A DNA stretch of 64,000 nt. It comes from Spinacia oleracea (lineage: Eukaryota; Streptophyta; Magnoliopsida; Caryophyllales; Amaranthaceae). The position numbers and the translations under genes are program-made. The stretch is from assembly GCF_020520425.1 (NCBI RefSeq), contig NC_079492.1, positions 69,307,671-69,371,670 on the forward strand, read 5' to 3'. Positions 21,442 to 32,543 of this stretch are shown here, in pieces. A model generated the notes under the pieces. It saw only the letters and a program-made list of their open reading frames with translations, had not been told where the DNA came from and made no database searches. Position 1 is the first letter of the stretch. Each line of letters starts with the position of its first letter.

Positions 21442-22823
21442 TGAAGGAAATAATGCCCTTGGTCCAAGTATGCATTCTATGTTAAGTCTAATAAATGCGG
21501 TTCAGTATTAATTAACAAGTTAATAATTCAGTGAGATCAAGTGAGCTGAATGCCTAGCTAGAGGCCGCTTCAGTTCAAGTGGAATTAATGATATTAATCC
21601 ACAGCTTACTCTTGACTGAACCCGTAGGGTCACACAAATAGTACGTAAACGGATCAAGTATTTAATGGCATTAAATACTCCATCTATGAATATTCGGAAC
21701 CGACGGATCTTGGTTTCAGTGGGAGCTAAGATCGTCACAAGCAAGAAATGAATACTCCGGAAACGATGATATTGCCGGAAACGGAAATATGGATCGTATC
21801 GGAAATATAAATATTATCCAAGTCGTAGATGTTGCCGGAAACGGAAACATGGTACGTATCGGAAAATATTATCGGAAATGGAAATATTGCCAGAATCGGA
21901 AATATTGCCGGAAACGGAAATATTGTCAGAATCGGAAATATTACCGGAATCGGAAAATAATTCCGGAAACGGAAATATTAAATATTTGTTCGAAACGGAA
22001 ATTAATTCCGGAATCGGAAATATTAAATATTGTTCGTATCGGAAATGAATTCCGGAATCGGAAAATTTAATCGGAAGCGCATCGTACGAATAAGCATCGG
22101 ACGAGGCCTGCCGGACGAGGCCCAGCACGAAGCCAGGCCATCGCCCAGCAAGCCAAGCGCGCCGCACAAACAGCCACGCCAGGCCCAGCGCAAGGCCAGG
22201 CCCAGCAGGCTGCGCAGCGCGCAGCGCGCGCGGGCGCTGCGTGGGCTGCTGCTCGCGCGCACGCATGGGGGCCCATCGTGGCTGCCGTGCGTGTGTGTGC
22301 AAGTGTTTGTGTTCGTGCACGTTTCCTAAAACATGCAGAGTTCGGTTAATGATTAAATTCCTAATTCTATTTGATAAATTAATTAAATTAGAGTTCTTGT
22401 AGGATTCTAGGTTTAATTAATTTGTATCTGAATAGGATTTCGATTCCCTTTCCATACCCCTATAAATATGAGGCTAGGGCTCACAATTTATAACGAGTTT
22501 CAAAGTATTCAAAGTGAGTTTTTGAGAGAAAAATTCAGCCACACATCTTGCTCAAGAGTGCCGAAAATTCTAGTACCTTAAGGGCGATTCTAGTTGGTCA
22601 ATCTTAAGGCGGATCCGGACGTGCTGTGGACTATCTACGGAGGGACGACACTTGGAGTCCTAAAGACTTGTTCTTGTTCGGTTCGGGCGCAGCTAGGGAG
22701 GGCACGCAACAAAGAGTATGCATCTAAATTATGCTATATGATTATGTGTAAATAATATGTTGTCCTGGGTTAATGGTTGTTTCCGCATGATCTATGTAAT
22801 GTCATATGTATCATAACCTAACA
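21442..22823 (+). repeat. Element B 3' LTR
   Basis: 1382 bp, essentially identical to the 5' LTR except for a 10-bp expansion of GCGCAGCGC-type sequence near 22215. TATA box at 22461-22468. It is followed by the target duplication CTTTC at 22824-22828. Confidence 0.97.
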
Positions 22824-22828
22824 CTTTC

Positions 22829-23644
22829 TTTCTCTTCAAGCAATCCCTCTTCCAATTCCCCTTCTTCTTGTAGTAGAAGCATTCAGAGTCGACAGGAGAA
22901 CGAGTCACCCTCTCTGTTTACCAGAACTGGTGCCGTTGGACTTAGGTGAGGGCGTAGCCTTTGCCTTACCCTTCTTGCCCTTTCCCTTGCCAGATTTCTT
23001 GAAGCCCTTGCCCTTACGCACCATAAGCACGTCGTGCTTATTCTCTTGCTTGAGCGTCTTTTTAGCGGTTTTTAGCATACCGTGAAGCTCAGTAAGAGTT
23101 TTCTCCATGCTGTTCATGTTGTAATTCAACTTGAACTGATCGTATCCGCTATGAAGCGAATGGAGAATGATGCAATAGCCATCTCATTTGAGACGTCAGA
23201 ATCTAGATCTCTCATGTTCTCAAAGAGTCCAATCATTTTAAGAACATGTGGGCTCACTTGTTCTCCTTTCTTGAGCTTAGTCTCAAGGATCAACCTCTGA
23301 GTCTCGAATCTTTCGATTCTGGCTTGGTCCTGAAACATGTTCTTCATCTCCGAGATGATTTGGTAAGCATCCAAGTTAATGAACGTTTTCTGAAGTTCAG
23401 GACTCATGGATGCAAGCGTCACACATTTGACATCCCTGTTGGCCTGGATCCAACGGTTAAGGGCGGCTTGAGTCACCTCCGGCCCGACGTCCTCCGGTAA
23501 CTCTTCCTCGAGGACATATTCCTTTTCCTCATGCATTAGAACTATTTTCACGTTCCTTTGCCAGTCGAGGAAATTGTTGCAGTTCAACTTCTCTTTGCTG
23601 AGAATTGAACGCAGGTTGAACGAGTTGTTATTGTTTGCGGCCAT
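22829..23644 (-). pseudogene. Copia element A gag, duplication copy 1
   Basis: Minus-strand Gag starting at the ATG at 23642-23644 (Met-Ala-Ala-Asn). It has a Gag core (LNRWIQAN, NLDAYQIISEMKNMF), a Lys/Gly-rich basic stretch, and a degenerate zinc knuckle near 22850-22885. In that knuckle the second Cys is Tyr and the His is Asn. A 1-nt deletion near 23173 shifts the frame. The sequence continues on the other side of element B at 12390. Despite the related pol, this Gag is very different from that of element B. Confidence 0.88.
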
Positions 23645-24690
23645 TTGATTACTACATTTGAAAATAATTTGCAATAAATAACCATTCATAACTTAATAAC
23701 TTTAAAATAAATGCTAGCATGCAATCATTAAAGCTATTAAACATTTCATTCATGCAAAAGCAAAAACATGGTCCATAAATGAATGAAACGATTCCAAGAT
23801 CCTAAAAGTCCTAAATCCTTAAGCAGCTTTGGCATGTCTAGGTATTTTAAGATTCTAGGTAAGCAAAACCTATTGCTAGTAATCTCCAAATTACTCTTGG
23901 TTAATAAATTAATACCATAATTTATCCCATTGCCACAACATAATACCATTGTTGTTTGAGTTGAAACCAAAATCAACATGCTCCTTTGGGACGCCTTACC
24001 ATCCAAGTCAACTAATATAGCACCTCGCTTTGGCGTAAACCTACTACGTTAGATCCTTAGATTTTTGTAAGTGCTTGATTTGGAAGGCAACTTTTGAACT
24101 CAATATTACTTTGGACCTAGTTGTTCCTATGTTGGTTAGATTATTTAGTGAACTAAATCTAATCGAGCATACAAACAACGCATTCATGCATAATATACAT
24201 TCATTCAATATATAAAAGCATAAATAAAATTGGTGAACTAGTATGGCCCAAAACTGTTGTCTTGAAGCATCCAATCTTCCTCACCATCTTGTTAGCTTGG
24301 CATTGTCTTGAATCTTTATTCAATGCTAACTTAAAGTTCTAAACTAGAAATACTTGAAATAATAAAAATTACATCAAAATTTCAATGGTTAGCAGACCAT
24401 ATTTTAAAACTTTACGTTCAAAGACAAAACGGTTCGCAGACCGTACTTAACTATCCTAGATTGGCCATACTAGTCACTTGGAGTACCTGCATTACATAAA
24501 ATATACATTCTATGCATTCACCCATTCGTATCATAAAACGAATGGCCCATTTAAATATGCAAGTATTTACGTGAATTATTTAAAATTCACGTTCACATAA
24601 ACGCGTCCTAAAAGATTAATCAATTTCCAAATTATTAATCCTTAGAATTTATTCTAATTAAAATTTAATTTAATTAAAATAAAGCGACTA
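23645..24690 (-). other. Copia element A leader, copy 1
   Basis: Non-coding. Blocks such as AGTATGGCCCAAA, the CTGCGAACC-type repeats and GTATGGCC...AGTCACTTGG correspond to the leader of element B in opposite orientation. It is cut at 24690 by the E LTR, so no 5' LTR of A is visible. Small ORFs here are not supported. Confidence 0.7.
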
Positions 24691-25254
24691 TGTAGACACC
24701 TAATTTGTGTCTCCCTTCTGGGATGATGACGATACCATTATCCTTACTAGGCGGTTGGAGCAACTCCGTGCGAAAATCCCAATTGCTAAGAACATCTCCA
24801 AAATACAAGATCCAAAATCCAATCCCCGAGACCGTTCCCCTCCCGGAATTCGGTACAAAATACAACTCTCAAAAACCAATTTCAAAATCCAAGTACAATC
24901 TCATCTAGTAAACCATTCCATTGGTTTTACTAGGCCTTTTCCACTCAAAATCATATAAGGCAAGTCGAATTCGGGCGCCGACCCACAAAACCGAGCAAGC
25001 CAGGCCCCGTCCCGCACAACCGGAATTCAAAACCAGAAACGGCTTGTTTTTTTACGCAAAATCAAGTCTTAACCTCCAAGAAAGCACTACGTGCCAAGCA
25101 TCGTACTATTCGTACGAAGGTACATCAATACAAGACAAATCAAGGAAGGAGCCCGCATCCTTGATTTTGGCAGCACGCATGCCACGTCACCAGCGCCCAT
25201 CGCTGGTTTGGTGTGCTGCGCTGGCACTAGCTGACGGTTTCCAGCCATTTTTCC

Positions 25255-25262
25255 TATAAATA
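25255..25262 (+). promoter_or_regulatory. TATA box of E1 LTR
   Basis: TATAAATA following TTTTTCC, with a GC-richer upstream region (about 25150-25245). The same sequence is at 59398-59405 in the second copy. Confidence 0.65.
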
Positions 25263-26174
25263 CCCCCTAATTTTCAGCATTTAGGGAGGGAACTTCAATA
25301 TACAACGTCGTAATACAAAAATTACGCCTCAAATTCAAGTCCAAAAATCCTTCAAAAACACATACAAACTTCAAGTTCTAAGCAATTGGGAGCTCTAAAA
25401 GGAACTCTTGCCTAAACCTAAATAGGTAATTCCGAATCCCACAATATTCAATCATGTTTCTTTTATTTTCCTATTTCAAAAATGATTAGCAAGTTGGCAT
25501 TTTTACTACTAAAAATGTCACTTGCAACAATCATACATCTTTTCAAAATCCAAACTTTTCAAAATACAAAAATGCAAACTTTCAAGATTCAAGGATGTTC
25601 AAAGTTGTTTGCAATCACTTATTTGAACTAGAATCACTTTCAAGTATGGAGTAATCAAAGATGACACCTTTTTAGCTTCTAAAGGTTTAATCTTTTGAGA
25701 TTCAAGACTCCCTTTTTCAATATATACAAGTTAAAGTTTTCAAATTTCAAGATCCCACAATGTTCAGGGTTGCTCATGACTACTTCCCTAAACTAGGATC
25801 CTTTCAAAGTAAGAGAACATCAAAGATCTAACCTTTTCAACATTAAAAGGCCCGATCTTTGAGATTCAAGTCTCTTAAGTTTCAATATTTCAAGTACAAG
25901 TTCAATATTTCAAGTTCAAGTTCAATTATTTCAAGTTCAATATTTCAAGATTCAAACTTTCAATTTCAAGTTCTATATGCAAAATCTAGGATACTTTGGG
26001 ATGAGCAACTTCTCCCAAGTTGAGATTTTTGGCTTTGAATTTGTGTCGGGCGCACTTATTTTTAAGGAGCCGCTTGGCGTTCGAATCTCATGTGCCCAAG
26101 TACAAATTTCAATATCGCAATTTCGATTATGCACCTTTCAATATTGCAATTTCAATTATGCACCTTTCAATACC

Positions 26175-26258
26175 GCAATTTCAATATCGCACTTTCAATT
26201 CCGCAATTTCAATATCGCACTTTCAATTCCGCAATTTCAATATCGCACTTTCAATTCC
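26175..26258 (+). repeat. 28-bp subrepeats in E1 LTR, three units
   Basis: Three consecutive units (26175-26202, 26203-26230, 26231-26258) of GCAATTTCAATATCGCACTT plus eight bases. E2 has only two units (60318-60373), which accounts for the 28-bp length difference between the two LTR copies. Confidence 0.9.
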
Positions 26259-26851
26259 GCATTTCAATTCCGCACCTTTACTTGCCAAGTCCTTCTAGGC
26301 AATGTGGACCTACTCCCTAGTCCGTTTCTATGGGGTCTTGTATTTACTAATTCCGCACTTATTTACAATTGTGATGTTGCTTTATTTGCTTTATTGCTTT
26401 CATCACCATACATGCTAAATACAACAAAATCCAAGGTTACATCACGCTTAACAAAGATAATTTCTTGGACAAACCGATCTTAGGTTCCCTTAAATTACCT
26501 TTAAAGCAAAGTGACCACCATACAATTAGAGATTCTATTTGCTCTAAATTTCAAACCCACATAGTCTAATCTAGGGTATATTTTCGAAAATGCTATGTCA
26601 CGTACTCGAATAATTTCTAAAGCTCGCGGAATAAGCATCTCGTTCCCTTCCCCGGATCTCACCCATCCGTTTCGAGGATTCAAAGCCTTATCCAAAATAG
26701 AGTCACTTGCGGTCTTTCCAAACGAGACTTTAAATAACGTTTGGTGGCGACTCCTTCGAGGTACAAAAATACAATGGTTTTCTAAAAAACCGCCCCCTTG
26801 TAGGGAAAGAGCATACTTGCGATGCGAACTCAAAAACACCCCCTACAATTC

Positions 26852-26869
26852 TGGCAACTATGCTGGGGA
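26852..26869 (+). other. Element E1 primer-binding site
   Basis: TGGCAACTATGCTGGGGA, 4 bp after the LTR. It resembles the tRNA-Arg-type sites of plant Tat/Ogre elements. Copy 2 reads TGGCAACTCTGCTGGGGA (60967-60984), so copy 1 has a C-to-A change. Confidence 0.7.
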
Positions 26870-27294
26870 CCTTACTAATTTCAATTTCGAAAAGCTAGCA
26901 GACTTCGAGCAGCAAGCCACTGATCTGCTTAAGTACTGGATGCCAGCACTGGCGCCAGGCGCAGCCACCTGCGCCAAATGCTGCTGCCTGCATCCAGGAC
27001 AGTGGCTCACAGTGGCTTGTTGCCCACTTTTGCTCAACTTTTCGTGTTGGGAGTTAGTCTATTTTTGAATCTGGAAGGACGCTCCCAAACCTCGTGAACG
27101 AATGTCGAAAAACGAGCTTTACAAATACAAATTCGAGTATGATTTCAAATTTCAATTTCTAGGCATTTCATGCATTTTTCGAAAACCATATTGTGCAAAA
27201 TGAATTTCTACCTTGCCCAAACGGATGTGTTCTACATTCGGGCTAGCCCCGGGGGCAACGAAATGGTGACTCTCCATACGGTTCCCGACGAAAG
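26870..27294 (+). other. Element E1 internal sequence, part 1
   Basis: Leader sequence of E after the primer-binding site, non-coding. It is interrupted at 27294/27295 by element C and continues at 32544. Confidence 0.7.
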
Positions 27295-28592
27295 TGAAGG
27301 AAATAATGCCCTTGGTCCAAGTATGCATATAATATTAAGTCTAATAAATGCGGTTCAGTATTAATTAACAAGTTAATAATTCAGTGAGATCAAATGAGCT
27401 GAATGCCTAGCTAGAGGCCGCTTCAGTTCAAGTGGAATTAATTATATTAATCCACAGCTTACTCTTGACTGAACCCGTAGGGTCACACAAATAGTACGTA
27501 AACGGATCAAGTATTTAATGGCATTAAATACTCCATCTATGGATATTCGGAATCGATGGATCTTGGTTTCAGTGGGAGCTAAGATCGTCAAAGGCAAGCA
27601 AATGAATACTCCGGAAATGATGATATTGCCGGAAACGGAAATATGGATCGTATCGGAAATATAAATATTATCCAAGTCGTAGAATCGGAAATATTATCGG
27701 AATCGGAAAATAATTCCGGAAACGAAAATATTAAATATTTGTTCGAAACGGAAATTAATTCCGGAATCGGAAATATTAAATATTGTTCGTATCGGAAATG
27801 AATTCCGGAACCGGGAATTTAATCGGAAGCGCATCGTACGAATTAGCATCGGACGAGGCTTGCTAGACAAAGGCCCAACACGAAGCCAGGCCCGCGCCCA
27901 GCAAGCCAAGCGCCCAAACACGGAGCTGCCACAGCCTCGCCAGGCCCAGCGCAAGGCCAGGCCCAGCAAGGCCATAGGCGCGCGCGGGCTTATGCTCGTG
28001 GGCTGCGAGGCAGCGCCTGCTCGTGTGGGCCGCAAGGCCTGCGCGGGTGCGTGCGTTCCTCGTGGTCGTGCAACACTCGTGTTCGTAACGAATCCTAATC
28101 CTATTGGAATTCGTGCATTGATTAAATCCTAATCCTAAAAGATTAAATTTATTATTTAGAGTTCTAATAGGATTCTAATTAATAAATCCATATCCTAGTA
28201 GGATTATAATTCCTTTCCATAAACTCTATAAATAGGTGCCTAGGGTCACATATTTACATCGAGATTTGAAGTATTCAAAAGGTAAGATTTTCAAGCAAAA
28301 ATCAGCCAAACACTTGCAACCCAAAATAGCCGAAAATCCTAAGTAACCTTAAGGGCGATTCTAGTTGGTCAAGCTTAAGGTGGATCCGGACGTGCTGTTG
28401 ACTATCTACGGAGGGACGACACTTGGAGTCCTAAAGACTTGTTCTTGTTCGGTTCGGGCGCAGCTAGGGAGGGCACGCTACAAAGTGTATGCATCTGAAT
28501 TATGCTAAACGATTATGTGTAAATAATATGTATCCTGGCTTTATGGTTTTTCCGCATGATTTATGTTTATTCATATGTATCATAACCTAACA
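27295..28592 (+). repeat. Element C 5' LTR
   Basis: 1298 bp. It lacks 101 bp of the CGGAAA repeat array present in the 3' LTR (the counterpart of 31533-31633). TATA box TATAAATA at 28227-28234. Confidence 0.93.
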
Positions 28593-28593
28593 G

Positions 28594-28607
28594 TGGTATC
28601 ACGAGCC
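28594..28607 (+). other. Element C primer-binding site (atypical)
   Basis: TGGTATCACGAGCC, the same one-base-bulged variant of the initiator tRNA-Met site as in element B. Confidence 0.85.
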
Positions 28608-29569
28608 TCTTATTATTTTCATAATCTAAATTGCATGAACATGGTTAAATTTTACAAATTTGCAAAGAATTAAAGGGGTGATTAATTTTCATAATTAATT
28701 GCAAATTGCGTTTATTTAATTATATGTACACAGTTTTTCGGCAGTTTCTTCGTTACTCATCCAAATCGAGTGATTTTTGTGTCAATTTTGCATTTAAAAT
28801 CTAAAATTTTGACAAAAAAGTTTTCGGATGTTTTAGTTTTTTGAACGCAAAAGTTTGTAAATTTAAGATGTTAAATTAAGTATTTGCGATTCTTGTTGAT
28901 AAATCTTGAGTTTTTGATTGACCTACAGTATATGTTTAACAATTATGAATGCCTAGACTTGTTAATTATACAACCTAATTTGTAATTATGATTAATTTGT
29001 TGAAATTCAAATAATTTAGAATTGATTTGTCTTTCATAATTAATTAATAATTTAATTAGGTATCCATGATTAAAATCCACCATAAAAATTGTTAATTTAT
29101 GTTAATTTTTTAATTTTCATGACCTAGTTTTGAATCCATGTTAATCGAAAATTAATTGATTAATTAATTTTCGTTTTTCGCCCTAAAATTATGAAATTAA
29201 TATGTTTTATTAATTTGTCATTAATTTTAAATTAAAAATTTTAAATTTTTATGAAAACGCCCATCAATGTTGCACGCACAAAGCAATGGAAGCTACGTGT
29301 TACCCTTAAGGGGTGTTGTATAGTGCGGGCACGTGACGACGAGCAAGGGAGCTCGTCGCCCGTGCGGTACGAATGCAGCGAGCAACATAGCATGGCGCGC
29401 GCGCGAGGCAAAGGTGTTGGCCGTGTGTGCTATGCGATGGGCGAGGGCGACGATGCAAGGCACGAGCGACGAGCAAGACGCGTGTGGGCAACGATGGTGC
29501 TGCGCCACAGCGCGCCTGGCTAGCCCAGCAAGCAAGCAGAACGCGCAAGCAGGGAGCGATCGCTCGCCA
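28608..29569 (+). other. Element C leader
   Basis: Related to the first part of the element B leader but shorter. AT-rich sequence is followed by a GC-rich block at about 29270-29560 that begins like that of B (TTACCCTTAAGGGGTGTTGT) but lacks the 21-bp repeats. Small ORFs are composition artefacts. Confidence 0.7.
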
Positions 29570-30330
29570 AAAACGTATCGTATGACTTTAGGCATGACGA
29601 ACATATACCAATCTCTATTGATCTAAGTGAAGATCAACTAGATTGAGATCAAGAATACTTATGGTACTTGAAAAGGTACATAGGAATAGTTCTTGATTCA
29701 AGGAAATAAAGATATGCTAAATATTGATGCTACACGCATAAACACTGGCAAAGGATCAAGCAAGACCCTTTGGAGTTAACCATTGGCAAGGACGAGCTAT
29801 AGAGCATCGTGTTTTGAAATGGCAACATGGATTGGAGACCATGAGTTGTTGCATGGGAAATTAAATATTAATTTCTAAGTTCTAAGATGCAGCTGGAAAG
29901 TCTTCCACATATCTTTGAACTGCTTGGATAAGTAAATCCAACCAAAGCATCACTAGCAACCTATACAGTTGAAGTAAAAGTACTTATTGCCTAAGAAGCA
30001 ATAAAACAGGGTTGTTTATGTTAAAAAGCTCTTCACTGAACTTGGGTAGATCACATGTCTGTTCACTTAATGGTTCTTCATTGCAAAATGCGTAGAACCA
30101 CTATTGTAGTAAGAAAGACTAGATCACATAATAAAAAAACTCAAAAGATCTTATCATCTTATCTCGAAAAACATTCGATGAAAGGGATATTAAGATTGGC
30201 AAAGCATGATAACTAAACCTATGCAACAAGTGAGAAGCAACACTCACATTGTAGCACTGGAAATCAAGCATAGCTTTGAAATTCCATGAACTGTTTTAAA
30301 GATGGGTTTGAGGCCCATGGTTGTAAAACA
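29570..30330 (+). pseudogene. Decayed copia RNase H remnant in element C
   Basis: No open frame. Broken translations line up with the end of copia polyproteins: a region like the B RNase H segment around 29990-30060, then fragments resembling HLI, then KPMQQ and IKHSFE near 30215-30285. It is an internally deleted, heavily mutated pol. The alignment was made by eye. Confidence 0.55.
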
Positions 30331-31144
30331 TTGGGGTTGAACATTTATCATATATGAAATATATTTTCATATGCCATTTAATCTTGGTTTAGTATTAAAT
30401 GACGAGTCCCTTCAATTTGATGATATATTCAAGATAGACTGTCAGGACCAGTCCTGTGACTAAGAAATGTCTATCAAGTGAACTTGAATGTCAAAAGTTG
30501 AAAATGGTCCCTGGTCGGAGTTTTCTATAAAAATGGACGCATAGAAAACGTTAGACGACTAGAATGCAAGATGACTAGTAGTTCTGTTTCTTGAACTATG
30601 TGGGCATAGCAATGTCGTAATCATTTGCATAGATACTTACTTTGGGAAGACTAGTATCGGACAGACCTATGAAACTTTACTGTAAGAGATGAAAATCTGT
30701 CATAAGTAAATTTTATTAAAATTATTAGACACTAAATCCTCAATACCTGAGTGATTTGAGATTACTTGTTTGAGAACTGGTTACTTTGTCAATGACCAAC
30801 CGTCGCACCGTAAAAGGAGTATAAAGGCAACGCTCAGGTAATCACCTACCAAACGAAGTCTAATCTGAAGATCGCAAGATTGGGATTGTCCTCCCATAAA
30901 TCGGGATGAGATGCTTAAAAGTTGTACAAGGCCACTCGGAGAGCTAGAAACTGTAAAATGCATGGCCGTGCTCGGATGAATCATAGGCTATGATTATCTG
31001 TTTATTTGATCAGTTGAACTCTGAAACCGAGAAACACCTCTGGACATAATAAGGATGACAACTCTTACCTTATGTTCAAGAGCAAGCATCGAGCGCCAAA
31101 GGAATTAGGAAACGCACACTTGTCCCTAAGGACAAGTGGGAGAC
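30331..31144 (+). other. Element C 3' UTR and polypurine tract
   Basis: From about 30400 it closely follows the element B 3' UTR (20700-21441), ending in the AAGTGGGAGAC polypurine tract at 31134-31144. Non-coding. Confidence 0.8.
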
Positions 31145-32543
31145 TGAAGGAAATAATGCCCTTGGTCCAAGTATGCATATAATATTAAGTCTAATAAATG
31201 CGGTTCAGTATTAATTAACAAGTTAATAATTCAGTGAGATCAAGTGAGCTGAATGCCTAGCTAGAGGCCGCTTCAGTTCAAGTGGAATTAATTATATTAA
31301 TCCACAGCTTACTCTTGACTGAACCCGTAGGGTCACACAAATAGTACGTAAACGGATCAAGTATTTAATGGCATTAAATACTCCATCTATGGATATTCGG
31401 AATCGACGGATCTTGGTTTCAGTGGGAGCTAAGATCGTCAAAGGCAAGCAAATGAATACTCCGGAAATGATGATATTGCCGGAAACGGAAATATGGATCG
31501 TATCGGAAATATAAATATTATCCAAGTCGTAGATGTTGCCAGAAACGGAAACATGGTACGTATCGGAAAATATTAATGGAAATGGAAATATTGCCGGAAT
31601 CGGAAATATTGCCGGAAACGGAAATATTGTCAGAATCGGAAATATTATCGGAATCGGAAAATAATTCCGGAAACGAAAATATTAAATATTTGTTCGAAAC
31701 GGAAATTAATTCCGGAATCGGAAATATTAAATATTGTTCGTATCGGAAATGAATTCCGGAACCGGGAATTTAATCGGAAGCGCATCGTACGAATTAGCAT
31801 CGGACGAGGCTTGCTAGACAAAGGCCCAACACGAAGCCAGGCCCGCGCCCAGCAAGCCAAGCGCCCAAACACGGAGCTGCCACAGCCTCGCCAGGCCCAG
31901 CGCAAGGCCAGGCCCAGCAAGGCCATAGGCGCGCGCGGGCTTATGCTCGTGGGCTGCGAGGCAGCGCCTGCTCGTGTGGGCCGCAAGGCCTGCGCGGGTG
32001 CGTGCGTTCCTCGTGGTCGTGCAACACTCGTGTTCGTAACGAATCCTAATCCTATTGGAATTCGTGCATTGATTAAATCCTAATCCTAAAAGATTAAATT
32101 TATTATTTAGAGTTCTAATAGGATTCTAATTAATAAATCCATATCCTAGTAGGATTATAATTCCTTTCCATAAACTCTATAAATAGGTGCCTAGGGTCAC
32201 ATATTTACATCGAGATTTGAAGTATTCAAAAGGTAAGATTTTCAAGCAAAAATCAGCCAAACACTTGCAACCCAAAATAGCCGAAAATCCTAAGTAACCT
32301 TAAGGGCGATTCTAGTTGGTCAAGCTTAAGGCGGACCCGGACGTGCTGTGGACTATCTACGGAGGGACGACACTTGGAGTCCTAAAGACTTGTTCTTGTT
32401 CGATTCGGGCGCAGCTAGGGAGGGCACGCTACAAAGAGTATGCATTTGAATTATGCTAAACGATTATGTGTAAATAATATGTTTCCTGGCTTTATGGTTT
32501 TTCCGCATGATTTATGTTTATTCATATGTATCATAACCTAACA
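31145..32543 (+). repeat. Element C 3' LTR
   Basis: 1399 bp, with full CGGAAA array and TATA box at 32178-32185. It matches the solo LTR at 61409-62807 in length and almost all bases. Confidence 0.93.

Larger units (their letters stand above)
12395..22823 (+). mobile_element. Copia element B, full length, young
   Basis: A complete LTR retrotransposon inserted into copia A. The 5' LTR is 12395-13766 and the 3' LTR 21442-22823. Both run TGAAGGAAATAATG to ATCATAACCTAACA, and the 5-bp duplication CTTTC flanks it (12390-12394 and 22824-22828). By eye the LTRs differ only by a 10-bp indel in a GC-rich repeat, implying a very recent insertion. The internal part has a primer-binding site, an unusually long 2.8-kb leader, one Gag-Pol ORF with a single late stop, and a polypurine tract. 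Confidence 0.97.
24691..26847 (+). repeat. Element E1 5' LTR (Tat/Ogre-type Ty3/gypsy)
   Basis: A 2157-bp LTR running TGTAGACACC to CCCCTACA, with TGTAG and CTACA as inverted ends. A gypsy-type primer-binding site follows 4 bp downstream. It has a TATA box at 25255-25262, a CAAGTTCAA-rich stretch at 25860-25970, and 28-bp subrepeats at 26175-26258. A near-identical copy is at 58834-60962. No coding part of E lies in the window, so the Tat/Ogre assignment rests on the primer-binding site and LTR style. Confidence 0.8.
27295..32543 (+). mobile_element. Copia element C, non-autonomous, inside E1
   Basis: 5' LTR 27295-28592, internal 28593-31144, 3' LTR 31145-32543. The LTR ends, primer-binding site, polypurine tract and 3' UTR match element B, so B-type proteins could in principle have mobilised it. 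Flanks are GAAAG (27290-27294) and CAAAG (32544-32548). The homologous site in copy 2 has CAAAG on both sides, so the TSD was CAAAG with one later change. It has no Gag or Pol ORF, only a decayed RNase H remnant. Confidence 0.92.
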
